Shown here piece by piece: positions 11,401-23,974 of a DNA stretch of 64,000 nucleotides. Numbering within the stretch: position 1 is the stretch's first letter; each line of letters opens with the position of its first letter. The notes beneath the pieces are model-generated. The model searched no databases, was not told the DNA's origin, and saw only the letters and a program-made list of their open reading frames with translations. Source of the DNA: Antitrichia curtipendula (lineage: Eukaryota; Streptophyta; Bryopsida; Hypnales; Leucodontaceae); assembly GCA_951230915.1 (NCBI GenBank), contig OX579640.1, forward strand, positions 19,798,981-19,862,980. Reading direction: 5' to 3'. A program made the position numbers and the translations under genes.

Positions 11401-14400
11401 GATCCTGAAAGATCGTCCCGGTTGGTCCCAAGATTGCCGCCGCATGGAAGTTCTTGGAGCCCTTCCTACGGGAAATGGGGGCACCATAGAGCTTTTGTAC
11501 ACCCAGGTACATGAAATATTTGTCATTCTTACTTTCGCTTACTAGTCTCTTTGTGAAACTCTGAATGACTGCAGATATCTAATGACTGAGACATCTAATT
11601 ATCTCCTCTAATTATCTGAAGGATAGTATATCGTCAGTTTCTACACGTTTAAAAGCTGGAAGCTGAGTTTCTTTCTCTTTATGGATGGTCTCGTCTATTT
11701 TCATGAGAAATACGTTGGGCAAACTTGATACCTAATGGATATTGTGGCAGATGTACGCTCCTACAACTTTGGCTCCTGCTCGGGATTTTTGCACGCTTAG
11801 ATACACTACTATTCTGGATGACGGAAACTTGGTGGTGAGTTGCTTCACAACATCATTCTTATTGTGTTTCTCTAGCTACGATGCAGTTACGAATCACTGT
11901 TCATCTTCTGTTGGATTTTTGTGCCTGGTCTCGACTATCGATTCATTTGAGTAAGGACTAACAAGCTGTGTTGCGCAGATCTGTGAGCGGTCACTTACTG
12001 GGAAACAAAATGGACCGACAATGCCACCTGTCCAATCTTTTGTTAGAGCAGAAATGTTTCCAAGTGGGTACTTGATTCGTCCGTGTGAAGGAGGAGGGTG
12101 CATCATTCATATTGTTGATCACGTTGAGTATGAGGTAGCTGTTCAGTTTCCCATTATTTGAATGAATTGTTGTAGTGATCATATTATTGATGACCAATTT
12201 ACTTGTGAGAAGAGTAATCTGCTGTTTTTTCTCTACTTGTGTTGGCACCTAGGATTCTGTAGGATTAAAAAAATATATCATGGTGAATATTAGCTTTCGA
12301 TATGGAAGGGACTGAATGCGAACTGCTCAATATATAGATATATTTCAAAATGTGAAGAGTAGTATGTTTCTGACACTGGTTGTTTGTGTCTGTGTTTTCT
12401 TCTGCCTCATCCTATAGCCTTGGAGTGTGCCTGAGGTGTTACGACCCCTTTACGAGTCTCCAGCTGCCCTTGCACAGAAGTCTACAATTGCGGTATTGGC
12501 TATCACTAGTAATTTCTTCCGACGTAGGGAAATTCCTGATAGATTCTGTACATCTAATTTTTTTTTCATATTTGCTTTTGAGACTGTCACTACATTCAAG
12601 AAGGCATCAAGCTTTTGAAATACATTGTGGAATTGTTGAAGGCATTACGATATTTGAGGCGTATAGCAGCAGAAGAAAATAGAGAGATCACGATCCGAAA
12701 TGGTCAACACCCTGCAGTGCTTCGCACTTTAAGCCAGCGCCTAGCCAAGTACGTCTTTACAAGTTCACAGTACTTTCACTGTATGCTGGTGCATTCTCGA
12801 CCTCCTCTAAGAAATTCATGACTGGGATTGCATTTGGTTTCACCTGCGAGGTTTTCTGTATGCAGGGGCTTTAATGATGCTGTTAATGGTTTCGGGGACG
12901 ATGGCTGGGTTCCCATGGGGAGTGATGGCATGGACGACGTCAGTGTTATGCTTAATGCTACTCCCAAATCTATGGAGGGACAGATTGCCACGGAGAAGTT
13001 GCTATTTTCACTTGGTGGAGGGATATTATGTGCGAAAGCGTCCATGCTTTTACAGGTGCACCTGTGAATGTTACAATATTTTGCCGTAGATTTTTGTATG
13101 CTAGTGACTGCTTTTGGCGCAGGGAATGTTATTGACCGTATGTGGGTGAGTCTGTTGCTTTTAGAACGACGAAGCAGCCTGCTTTCCTTTCATCCAATTT
13201 TACGATTTTTGGTTGGGCTCTAATCGATGTGCTTTTCTGGCGATGCAGAATGTACCGCCAGCGTTACTGATAAGGTTTTTACGAGAACATCGTTCAGAAT
13301 GGGCTGATCATGACATTGACACAAATGCAGCCACTATCTTCCGAAATACTAGTAACGGTCAGGTTTCTAGAGGGGGCATGTCCCATATCCAGTTGCCATT
13401 GCCTCTGGCCCACTCTGGTGAACAAGGCGAGGTCAGTTTACTTTCATGATTCTTGTTTAACTTTAAGATCGATCCTTGCAGTGGAGACTAGTAAGGTAAC
13501 TGCACCTAATTCTCTTCGCTTTCTAAAACCGACCTGTACAGATTCTTTCCAAAAATGTACGACCTATATGATTGAGAGTTTTTGTGTACAACTGTTTTCA
13601 GCACTGTAAAATTTCATACTGTATTCAAGCGGTGTCCCAGCACTGTAAAATTTCATACTGTATTCAAACGGTGTCCCAAAAATGCATAAGAAGAGAATCT
13701 AGAATACTCTTGATTTCCAACAAGATCCAACCCAAAATAAGGCAATTGAGTAATAGGAACAATGCTCCTTTGCTTATTCTGACGCAATTAAGTGTAGTTA
13801 TGCTGAACTGTAATAACTGGCAGTATCCAATGCTTGGTGCTATGGTATTGTAATATTTTTGACATCCACTTTTGGAGGCATGCTAGTTTGGAGGCATTTC
13901 ATGTTTCAAATTATTCTCGTAAGCTCTCGTTGCACATTCTTAGAGTTCTGGTGATTGTGGTGTAGTTTCTGGAGGTTGTCAAGCTTGAAGGCCACAATGG
14001 AGTACAGCAGTCTGTGCTTTCGCGAGACAGTTACCTGCTTCAGGTCCCTCCATCTTATGCTACTCTAATATCCCATGATATCCTTGGGAGTATCTCAGAG
14101 AGAGATTTAAGTATCTAGTCAAGTTGCTTAGAAGGTTTTCAGAATGGGCTTTGCAGATTTTTTTGGCGCTATCATGCATAATAGAGTGGCATTCTACTGA
14201 ATGCTCAATGCTATGCGACAAGTCAATTTGCACTGGAATATGTGAGTTTGTCGGAAGTTATTGACTAGGTATGGTGATGCTTGCGAACAGCTATGCAGCG
14301 GGATTGAGGAGAGTGCCATTGGGGCTTGTGCCCAACTTGTTTTCGCTCCCATGGATACCACTGTATCTGAAGATATCCCTCTTCTTCCTTCAGGCTTTCG

Positions 14401-16002
14401 TGTGATACCTGTTGACAACAGTGTTATGGTGAGGACCTCAAGCCCTGGCATTTTAATAATTTTATCAGCCGTTTAGTAGGCATCTCGTATATATTGAAGT
14501 AGCCTTCCTTATATATTATTGCAAGCTATTGAAAACTGTGATGTTATTGCGGTGAAGGGAAACACAGTTTGAGAACGGAAAACTTTTTGTGTTGCAGGAT
14601 GGATTTGGTCTGAATCGTACATTAGATTTGGCTTCCACACTAGAAGGTGATCACGACGTGGACTTGAATGGAGAAACCAAGTCCAGTGGCCAAGTGCGGT
14701 CTGTGCTTACCATAGCCTTTCAGTTTGCCTATGAGGTTCATACACGCGAATCATGTGCAGTCATGGCTCGTCAGTACGTCCGCACGGTGGTTGCATCCGT
14801 GCAGCGGGTAGCCATGGCTTTAGCACCATCCCGTGGTCAGCCTCGCCAAGTACCTGGCAATTCAGATGCCATCAGTTTGTCACGTCACATTCTAAGCAGC
14901 TACAGGTATCGATAGTAGTTTTTCCGTAACAGCTTTTTGGGAGCAAACCTGTTTTGAATTCCTCTGTTTTAACTTGGGGTTTAACTGAGGTATTATCTGG
15001 AAGTGAATGGCAGTATGTAAGCTGTTCAAGATTTGCTTGCTTCTGACTGGTTCAATGAATCATAAATTTCAGATTAGGCTACATTTGGTACAATGAGTTT
15101 GCAAATTACGTGGATAGAACGTGTTTCCGTAAATTTAATTGCGCTCATCGTGCTTTCAATCTGTAAGAATCAGTGCGTTAACATGGAAAGTTTTTTCTTG
15201 CATTTCTAGAGTACACTTGGGCATGGACCTCGTCCGCCCCGAGGTTGCTGGCGATGAAAATCTATTCAAGATGTTCTGGCAACATACGGATGCCATAGTG
15301 TGTTGTGCCTGGAAGGTAGGCTTCTCCGCTGATTATGGTTACGAGAGGAAAAATTCTCACTGGAAAACTTCGAATTAGAATCATCCTCCCCTTGCTTCCC
15401 CTATGAAAGTTTATGAAATATGCTTTTGTTTAGTGAGTTTCACTTGCATTATTGTAGTCCGTATTATTTTATTTTTAATAATTGCTGACTTGGTGTGCGG
15501 AACAGGGCATGCCAGAGTTTGTTTTTGCCAATCGAGCAGGCTTGGAGATGTTTGAAACCACATCAAGCTCTTTGCAAGACCTGGCCTGGGATAAAACACT
15601 AGATGAGGATAGCCTCAAGCTTTCCTATGCCACCTTCACCCAGGTCCTGCAGCAGGTAAGAATTTCAACCATTTTCACTGAGCCTGTGATATCAGAAAGT
15701 TGTGCAATTCTGGTTAATTCTGGTTTATTTTTTCGCATTGCTGAGGTACCAGCTGAACGCTGTGAAACAGAGATTGCAAGTACTTGATGCTACACCAACT
15801 AGATTTCTTACCATAATGATTTACTTGCAATGCTCTTCGTGGAATGGGACAGGGATATAGCTATCTACCATCTGGATTGCGCATCTCCAGCACTGGACGC
15901 ACGGTGACTTACGACCGAGGTCTTGCTTGGAAAGTGTTGGATGACGACGACACTATCCATTGCATTGCCTTTCTTTTCATGAATTGGTCCTTCATGACTT
16001 GA
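8499..16002 (+). CDS. C3HDZ: Class III HD-Zip transcription factor
   Basis: Class III HD-Zip regulator (REVOLUTA/PHABULOSA family) of meristem, polarity and vascular patterning in land plants; nuclear, dimeric. Eighteen coding exons: 8499-8561, 9508-9707, 10072-10270, 10483-10586, 10859-10949, 11297-11506, 11751-11834, 11979-12134, 12418-12492, 12642-12748, 12866-13055, 13249-13431, 13966-14043, 14291-14428, 14598-14905, 15210-15315, 15506-15655, 15853-16002. The sum is 2592 nt, 863 residues, near the family's 840 or so. Order: homeodomain about 35-92 (KQIKVWFQNRR, then CREKQRKEA across the intron), leucine zipper about 92-135, START about 185-400 (HGCVGIAARACGL; YAPTTLAPARDF), C-terminal MEKHLA about 715-863. 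Eighteen exons is also usual for the family. The start was chosen because the ATG at 8499 joins in frame to exon 2; the alternative is the ATG at 9532. The zipper is unusually divergent. Confidence 0.93.
10939..11306 (+). promoter_or_regulatory. microRNA165/166 target site, split by an intron
   Basis: In the spliced mRNA, CTGGTATGAAG (10939-10949, end of exon 5) joins CCTGGTCCGG (11297-11306, start of exon 6). This encodes the conserved PGMKPGPD at the front of START and differs from the canonical land-plant target by one synonymous base (GGT instead of GGG). The intron between is 10950-11296. miR166 cleavage here is established for land-plant class III genes; whether the host makes miR166 is inference. 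Confidence 0.8.
13599..13870. repeat. 39-bp tandem duplication within a dispersed repeat, intron 12
   Basis: A 39-bp unit starting CAGCACTGTAAAATTTCATA is present twice in tandem (13599-13637 and 13638-13676) in intron 12 of the HD-Zip III gene. The following sequence (AGAGAATCTAGAAT, then TTCCAACAAGATC) recurs in the intergenic region near 18392-18560, so the duplication sits inside one copy of a dispersed repeat. Confidence 0.6.
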
Positions 16003-17198
16003 GTTTCAGTAGTAACGCTTGTATTTAAACTGCCTCTTCCCTCTGCTTTTCAATAATTTGTGACGATTGAAAGAAAAACATTGCTTGATTACTCTCATAT
16101 GGGTTGGAAACTGCTTCAGCTTTTGCTGAAAACAATCCTGTATTTATTAACTATGTAAGCTATCATGGATTCTTGGTAGCATGTTCAACCACCAACTGAT
16201 TGCTGTTGCGTTGTGTTGAATGTAGAATTCCTCGTGTTTGTTCATTTCCTGGATGTGTACTAGTGTAAAACTCGTAAGAAATCTGAGAACGTGTTGTGAA
16301 GGTTGGGTTTTGAGCATATGCCGACAATTCAGTATGAAAAAAAGAATGCAACTGGGTAAAAGGGGGGCTCAAATTCTTAAAAACATGGTCTCAAATACCA
16401 AAGGAATGTGTAAAATACGAGAAATATCATGTCCAATTTCGTAGGGTAGAAAGGTACTTGTTTCTTCGCATGTTGATAAAAAAGTTTCTGGAGCATGAAA
16501 TACGAATGTAAGAACTATAATAATTTTACTCTCATGTGCAGAAACAATACATTGTATGTATCATGTAAAAAAAGAATTTGTGTTGTTTCTTGAAGACATG
16601 CCTATTAAATAGCTTTACAAATCTATTGAAACAGATGAAAAAAGTCATCAATGTGAATTTGGAATGTTGTAGAAGTGTAGTAGGTATTGAGAAATTGGTT
16701 CAAAAAATGTGATCTCTTTGATGCCTGTTTTACTTATAGGGTTTAGTAACTTTGACATTGTATGAATGAGCTAAATTTTTTAAGGGTTTGGTTAATGTAT
16801 TTGAGACACTAATTTGAGTAACAATCAGATTTATGATTGACGTACCTAAAAAAGAAGAAATAAACAATAATTATTTTTTTAATGTGAGGATGTATTATGT
16901 TGTGTTAACAATGTTGAAGAGACTTATTTGGGTGTTGAATGGATGTTGAATTGGAACTTATGTGGATCAATAACAAATTTTTGGTATTTATGCTCATTTT
17001 TTTGTAGTTATAGTAAAATTTCTATAAAATGAACTTTTGTAAGCCAAAAACTTCTCTAAAGTGACAATATTCCTTCTGTCCTGGCCTAGATACATTGAAG
17101 ATGTACAAAATAAGTGAAAAAAAAGAAAACAATTTTCATTGGATTTGAAATCTAGATGTCATTCTGGTGACCATGACTTCCAAAAATCCCTCTCTAAA
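16003..17198 (+). other. 3' flank of HD-Zip III gene, then AT-rich DNA
   Basis: The first several hundred bases are the likely 3' UTR, with AATAAT-like signals near 16050, but no single polyadenylation site stands out. Beyond about 16500 the sequence becomes AT-rich with no gene recognised. Confidence 0.45.
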
Positions 17199-18008
17199 TT
17201 AACCCCTAAATGCCCAAGCCTTTCCAAGTGCATTTTGTTTATGAAAAAAGAGCATGGACTTATAGTTAGCCCCAACAAAGCAAATTGTTCTTTTTTCAAA
17301 ATCTAACCGTATAGATGTTTAAAGAGCTTGCTAATTAGTATATATACCAATTTTCAACGCAAAATTGCATAGGAGTTGTGAGATTATAACAAGAGAAGTT
17401 TGTGTTTTATATTTTCAGCATGATGTACATCCCCACAATGGAACTGAAATTTACATATAAATTTTTTTTGAGATTAGAGGTGACATGAACAACTAATAAT
17501 TGTGTTAGCACACTAAAGTATACTTTCAAAAAACTTAATTTTATACAAAAAGCTATTAAACTCATCACACAATCCACCTTGCAATTGTTGAGATGCAAAT
17601 TCTCTTAAATATAAAAATCACAAATAACTCCAAATCAATATTTTCTTTAGAAAAATTTCAATGGTGAAAATCTTGAAATCACTTTACTCTTTCGATTGGG
17701 ACAATTTTCAAAGCAAATGGATAAGTACAAGTTTTTAGATCTCAAATCAAATGAAATTGCTCAAAGTTGGAAAATGAAGTAAAATTAGCAAGCTTTACTC
17801 TTCCACTAATGGCCATGTATGGCTTTGGAGACTTCTCAATAATCAAATATGTATCTTTTTCAGTGAAAAATGAAAGTTTTCAATAGTTAATCCTAAAAAC
17901 TGCCCGAATTTTTTTTTAAAACGGTCAGCCGAATTTAACTGCCCACAGCAAAAGGAGTTCAAAATTTTTGATCGACCGTATATGGTCGATCGGGCAGTTA
18001 GGGGTTAA
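17199..18008. mobile_element. TTAA element, copy 2 (piggyBac-like, non-autonomous)
   Basis: Flanked by TTAA at 17199-17202 and 18005-18008. Terminal repeats are CCCCTAAATGCCC on the left and, inverted, CCCCTAACTGCCC on the right. Most of the interior is the reverse complement of the 3' half of the element at 5016-6332 (for example the stretches around 17280-17400 and 17690-17750), so both belong to one family. Non-coding, about 800 bp. Confidence 0.7.
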
Positions 18009-18391
18009 CCTCTCTAAATGCCACAATCCCTCTATAAATTAACTTCTCTAATTTAATATTCTCCTCCATCCTTGGGGCTATTATCTTATAAAAGTTCTAC
18101 TATAAGCACCTCCACCAATATAGGCTTTGACATCCAAATTTTTTTGTAAAACTCTCCATCATATACTAGTCCGAAGCAATCAAGATTAGTACAATGAACA
18201 TTCAACAGTTTTTAGTATTCATAACATCCCAAACAAGAGACAATGAAAGTCTCACATTAACATCCAAATGCATAACAACTAAAGTAACTACACTTCAAAT
18301 CACACGCTTTCTAAAATCACAGAGACTAAATTTTTGCCTTAAATGTACTTTTACTATTCATGAGAGTCTATAGTTGGTTACCCTAAATCTT
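18009..18391. other. AT-rich intergenic DNA with possible element remnant
   Basis: Just right of the TTAA element, CCTCTCTAAATGCC and a second TTAAC (near 18039) hint at a decayed related end. No gene was seen. Confidence 0.35.
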
Positions 18392-18560
18392 ATTTTCAGC
18401 ACTTTGAAAATTCGTAGTTTATTCATGTGGTGTCCAAAAAATGCATTCTTAGAGAATCTAGAATCTTCTTTTGGCTTCCAACAAGATCTCACCAAAAGTT
18501 TTTCTATACAATAATGGAAACCATGCTGCATTTCTTATTTGTGCAATTTTAGGTGTCGTT
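18392..18560. repeat. Dispersed repeat, related to HD-Zip III intron 12
   Basis: The sequence shares ordered words (TTTTCAGCACT, GGTGTCC, AAAATGCATTC, AGAGAATCTAGAAT, TTCCAACAAGATC) with 13599-13760 inside the HD-Zip III gene. The copies are diverged by substitutions and small indels. No termini could be defined. Confidence 0.55.
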
Positions 18561-18907
18561 ACCTTATAAACCATACTTGTAAAACAAGGACAAAAGAACT
18601 CGGAAAAACTTGCAAATGTGCACGAAAATCCCCCACCAAGTGCACAAAAACTTGCAGGTGCATTACAAAAACCATAGAAAGCGAAATAGGAGTCCAAAGT
18701 AGACTAAAAGTACACAAACTTGATCAAAGGTCAAATAGACCATGCATGAGGAACGTTTTACGATGGGGTTTTAAGGAAACACCGCAAGATATACAGCCTA
18801 CTACGCCTAACCTACCGCGGAAGTCTATTATAATCCAGGAAAGAACCAATGAGAAGTGGAAAGTGTGGCAAGGTATATCTGAGATTAATATATACAACGC
18901 CGTCTGA
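18539..18907 (+). other. Possible Cys-rich peptide ORF, unrecognised
   Basis: A 122-codon open frame contains a dense cysteine pattern, CKCARKSPTKCTKTCRC, flanked by further cysteines, and later a WKVW sequence. Such C-x-C...C...C-x-C stretches occur in metal-binding CXC-type domains and in some transposon-encoded proteins. The annotated start is not certain to be an ATG, no splice context is clear, and it overlaps the likely 3' region of the opposite-strand VPS23 gene. It may be a decayed exon of a mobile element or chance. Confidence 0.25.
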
Positions 18908-19007
18908 CAAGACAACGAACGATCGCATCAACGAGAGAAATGTAGTGCTAATCCAACCTGGAAATGCTAACAAACAAACTAAAAACTAAACACTGAAAGA
19001 CTGACCG

Positions 19008-21726
19008 CTAGGAGGAGACATAAGGAGCCCGCGCTGCCATACTTTCGACGTGAGAAGACACTTGCATTTGTCTAATCCTCTGAGACGTAGCACGATGAAA
19101 GAACTGCTCCCGGGAGAGAACTCTTACGTGCTTCAAGTAGGCTTCAACGGGAATCACGAGATCTTGAGCTCCTTTATCTATGGCGTAAAGTATATCTTCA
19201 ATAGCCAGATCAGAAGCTTGGCATTCCAGCAGCTGCTTCGAAAGGGTATCCACTGGCTCAAACACATCATCGATGTTCACCGGAGTGACGCCCTTGTCGT
19301 TAGTTCGAAGCCAATTCTCCAATATCTCCGTGTTAGTCAGGGTGGCTTGCAGCTGGTTCTCCAGCGCCCCTTTTTCTTCCTCCAATTCACGGACTCCGCT
19401 CTTCAGCTGCTCCGACCTCTGGGCCAACAGAGCCTGCAAGGAGAAGAGCACATCCGGTAAGGTAGAGGATACTAAAACAGCGAGGAACTGGTCCTCTTAC
19501 CAACAGCTTATCGATTGTCATACACTCAATTGGAGTTTTCAGCAAGTGGTATGAGCATAACTCGGCTAAATGCTTACGGCCACTGATCTTTGAGTGGAAA
19601 TGAAGTAGTCTACAGTCACTGTTACTTATAGTAGTCTAAAACCTCACACTGAAATTGCATAACAAATTCTTACATAGTGGTAGAAATTAGATCTCGCCAA
19701 ACTTTGGCTCTTGTACCCAAGATCTCTCCACTGCTCTAAATACATCTCCCAAATATGTTGAAATGCTTAATGTGACACAAATAGGAGCCTCCATGTTCAA
19801 GAGGTCTTCAATAAACCAGTCAAAAGCAACAGAAAATAACATGACCTCGGTACATCGTTGGCATTATCTAGAAGTTTGAACAAGTGTATAATCGTGCAGG
19901 GGTATCCATCAATGACATCGCCACTCACCTGTGTATTGAATATCGTCTCCATCTCATTATTCCGTTCCTGCATCATTTTGTTGATATCGCCTCTAAACCG
20001 CTCTGTCAAGGAGGAGACCAGGTTCCGCTTATACTGTTCTTGCGGGTCATCACTCCGGCTGTGAGGAGGCGGCGGAGGCGTATGCTGGTACGGAGGATAT
20101 GTAAGTGGCAGCCGCGGAGACTGAGAAGGCGTAGGCCCTGGGGAGGAAGAAGGATTAGTTTGCATGTTTCCACCTGTATGAATGGGATTCATGAATGGAG
20201 GCGGGTGAGGTGTAGGAGGCGGTGGAGGCCGAACATTCACAGGCGCGGCGGGTCTGGAATACAAAGGGGGGTCCTGTCCGAAGAGAAGAGACAGACTCTG
20301 AACCAATTCAACTAAATTTGATCTCGGGTACACCCAGTGTTGAATATAAAGAGAGTTTACCATGCCGGATCCATCTACGTAAGGATGACGGGGCTTGATT
20401 ATCATGTCCCGCGTGGGCGTTACAAACACTAGAGGAGGTTGGCGAGGGTAGGTTTCCAGAAGCCACATCGTAATAGGAATATTGTATTTTACGTCTTGAT
20501 AGTACATAGGAATAGTGCCAGCAGCTTGCAATAGGTTGCTTGTTCGTCCATCATTGTGTGTAAACACCGCAGTCTTGACCTACAACAGAGATTCAAAATG
20601 ACAAAACCTAAGTCCAGGCCCATGGAGGAGAATGATTGCTCGCCCAGGCTCGCAATTTAGCAACAAGAATTCAGTGTACGAAAATGTCAAATTCAATTTC
20701 TGAAAATAATAGAATTCAGCTGCAGCACTTACTACATCTATATCACCAGAATCAGTGGATAATATAGCACGATTTCACCCAAAAAAATATCTAAGGTAAC
20801 CACAATTACTGACGCCTACCGACCTAAATGCAACACTCCAAAATACAAATTGATTTTGAAACCTAAGCATCAAAAGTCCGGTCTGCATTATCAGATCATT
20901 AGATAACATTCTTAATTGGAGCAAATTCACCACTCCCATTGACGATCCCAGCAAAGAGGAACATCTCAACCGGGATATCTGGTAGGGGTTTAGGTTATTT
21001 GCTTGCCTGCTGTGCATCGACTACATTCCCCTCTCTAGCTACCAGAGTAACATATTTTCATTGTTCTATTACCCGCACTTGAGGAATTCAAAGTTCGCCC
21101 CTAGCGAGGGCTAAAGAATGTTACATAATGACTAAAACTAAGCAACTTTTGCATCTGGTATCGAAATAATCCATTCTTTGGCGTGTTGGAATCCTCTTCA
21201 ATTCACCAACAAGAACATTCAAGAATCCAGCCATGCTGGGAAAAAAAATCGCGCTCATCCCTAAAAGCATCGCAATTCCTTTCGGGAGCCTAAAAGCCGG
21301 GCAAAGAAAAAGTCTCCAAACGACCTACTCAAAACTGAAACCCAATTCGAGCCTCAGAGTTCCCTCTGAATCAAGAATCCAACCATCCTAAAAACAAAAA
21401 CCAGACTCATCCCTGAAAGCGTCACAATTCCTTACTGGAACCTAAAATTCGGGCCCAAAAAGAAGTCCTCACAAGACCTACTCAAACCTGAAACCCAATT
21501 CGAAGCCTCTGGATCCTCTCCGACTCAGGGATCCCAGAATCGAACAACAGAGAAGTATGCGTACCTGCAATCCGGGAAACTCCTGAATGACGAGCAAGAG
21601 ATGTTGCCGAATCGACCACTTGTCATCTTCCACATACGGCAAGGCTTGCGGTCCGCGCTGCGACAACACCGTGTTGAGGAACTGCGTGGATGCGTGCGAA
21701 GTCGGTGCGCCCGTCCGCCTCACCAT
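19008..21726 (-). CDS. VPS23: ESCRT-I subunit VPS23/TSG101 (ELCH-type)
   Basis: ESCRT-I component that binds ubiquitinated cargo on endosomes and helps sort it into multivesicular bodies. Three coding exons on the minus strand: 21726-21565, 20579-19929 and 19433-19008; 1239 nt, 412 residues, typical for plant ELCH proteins. The UEV domain (about 12-145) includes VKTAVFTHNDGR, GTIPMYYQDVKYNIPI, ETYPRQPPLVFV and DPPLYSRP; UEV domains lack the catalytic cysteine of E2 enzymes. A proline-rich linker (about 150-220, PPPPPTPHPPPF) is followed by a coiled coil (about 225-330) and the C-terminal steadiness box (about 345-405, with VRVLSREQFFHRATSQRIR). Junctions are GT-AG and in phase 0. The start is the ATG at 21726, before the first conserved block. 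Confidence 0.93.
21215..21520. repeat. Diverged tandem duplication of about 150 bp in VPS23 intron 1
   Basis: Words such as CTCATCCCTAAAAGC, CACAATTCCTT/CGCAATTCCTT and GAAACCCAATTCGA occur twice in the same order, about 150 bp apart, inside intron 1 (20580-21564). The two units are clearly related but carry many substitutions, so the duplication is not recent. Confidence 0.55.
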
Positions 21727-22100
21727 AGTTCTCAGCAGCTCCAGCCCTTCCGATCGGTCCTCCCCTCGGGCGAATCGCCCAAAACAAACCCTAGACTCTA
21801 ACGAACACGCAGAAGCACGATCTCACTCTCCGTTGTTGGATTTCAGCACTGCGAAGTAATGATTGCTTAGGATTCCTCGATGGTGTTGGAGAAGCAAACC
21901 CTAAATCGGAGTGAGAGGAGTAAAGCCAAGTGCCAAAGGGGATGCCGACCAGGTGATGGGGATGCTGAGGCGGAGGACGGTTGATTGCGTGGGCGTTTTG
22001 TGGGAGACGAGGTGACTTGCGGGGAAGTTGCTGTATGACTTGGGCACAGGGTTCTAACGGTTAGGAACGCTTCGGGCACGGGGAGAGAATAGGGAACCTC
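21727..22100 (-). promoter_or_regulatory. 5' region of VPS23 with two telo-boxes
   Basis: The GC-richer region upstream of the VPS23 start holds AAACCCTA at 21786-21793 and again at 21896-21903. Telo-boxes are known promoter and leader elements of plant housekeeping and translation-related genes. The transcription start was not located. GC falls abruptly past about 22100. Confidence 0.5.
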
Positions 22101-23459
22101 CGTGCGGAATCGGAAATGGACATCAGAAATTCACAATAAATGGATTAGTGTATTCCTTGAAAAATGGAGTCCCAAAAAAATGTGTTTTTCAAAATAACAA
22201 AGCTCATTTTCTTTTTAAGGAATTTTACGTTTTAGATGTTCCACTGTAGTGTTGGAGGATTTCAAAATGTGAATTCAAAGAAAAATAAACTCTATTTTTT
22301 TCAAAACCATTTTCTAGACTTTAAATTTTAAAGATATGGTCCATTTTTATAGAAGATCATAATTCCTTTTGTGTCATCTATCAAGTTTGGTCAATTCTCC
22401 CTTTATAGAAGCGTATCTTTACATTCATAGGAGTAGTGGATGGTTGACAAATTTATTTTTTCTAAAATATGAGCAATGATTTTTTCTTCACCTGGTTTGG
22501 ATAGTGATTGCAAAACCTCACAATTTTTTGCAAGTCACTTGCAAACCTATCTGAGTAAGTTTAGTGTCCCACAAATTGTTAAATTCATTAGTGCCATTTA
22601 CCAAATTTGTCAAGGTCTTTGCACTTTGTCTAGGAACATATAGGTTGAAGTTAGTCCTTTAAGGATGAAGTATTTATTATTTGAAAACAACCATTTTCAT
22701 CGATTGTATTTTGTGAAATATAACTTAAATGGTGTAAATCTTTGTATCATTAGATTAACCTCTAAAGATCCAAGCATATAAGAAGTGGATGCGCCTTTGT
22801 CAACCTTGATTGTAAATTTCAGAATAACAATCTTTTGTATTAATGATTTAAACTAAGACCATGAAGATAAACAATTTTTGTTTCTATTCCATTTTAAAAT
22901 TTTGAAAAATTTTAAAATTTTAAAAACTATTGCAATTATAAACTGTAAAGATTGGAATCCAAATTACACAATGTAATGAGTATTTCATTTGTATTCTTGA
23001 TTTTCTAAATGATTTTTAAATACTAAAGTTAAAAATTTAGTTTTGGAAATTATGAAATTATCTTCCCATTCTAAATTTCATTTATAATAGAAATTTCAAA
23101 TTACTCTAATTTATAATATAATTGATTATATTTATATTTTATATTTTATATTTTAAAATTTTATTATAATTTGAATTTTCCATCTAAATTTTTGAAATTT
23201 TTTCAATATAAATAGAATAGGTTTTCTTCTCCAATTGGAAAATGCCAATACTTTGAATATTAACTATATAAATAATACATTTAGTTTGAAGGTTAGTAGC
23301 ATTTGACTTAAAGGTTATTGGCAAGGTTCTTTTTGGTGTAAAAATAATTAATTGATAAATCCTCACACTGATCTCTATAACTAGTAGTGTATCGTGTGTT
23401 ATTGCCACAATATAATAAGATAAAAATAAAAATAATTTTCTATTTTGTTAACTAATAAA
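22101..23459. other. AT-rich intergenic DNA, nothing recognised
   Basis: Very AT-rich, with homopolymer-rich ORFs only (for example 23184-23408 minus). No gene, RNA or element end could be supported. Confidence 0.55.
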
Positions 23460-23499
23460 ACTTTCAAAATTCAATATGATTTTGTCCTAATTTGGAATG

Positions 23500-23640
23500 C
23501 CATAAAACAAAGCTCATGCACCCTCTTTGCCCCTAGCTTTTTAATGGTACCAAGCATAAGGTTGGAGGACGCACGATCTAAGAGATCTCAATGTAACAAA
23601 CAAAACAAACAAACAACCTAACTTAATACTTGAGCGCCCT
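23500..23640 (+). repeat. Dispersed repeat family 2, copy 1
   Basis: Ordered words (ATGCACCCTC, GGTACCAAG, AAGAGATCTCA, TGTAACAAACAAAACAAACA, CCTAACTTAA) recur at 23975-24165 in the same orientation and at 30490-30690 inverted. Spacing is similar in all copies, so this is a genuine interspersed family of unknown class. Confidence 0.6.
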
Positions 23641-23974
23641 AACAACAAGATCCCATCTCTTGAAATTTAAATATTTTCTTTGTTTGACTAATATAATCTT
23701 TTCACCATAACGGTCAAAAGATGTGTCCTTTTCCCTTAAGCTCCAGGCTTATCTCCACTACCAATCGGTACGGTTAGTTTAGGGTGGATTTCTTGTTAGG
23801 TGATGGTTTGATTGGAATGAATTCATGAGGTTCACGAGGATCTTGATTTTAGTAAACATGCAACAAATGCTCAAGGATTAATGGATGGATATACTATGTA
23901 CCTTGTGCTGTTGCCAAAGTCTAAATAAAAGTCTAAATAATTTTGTAAGTTTTAAATTAAAAAATAACTAAAAA

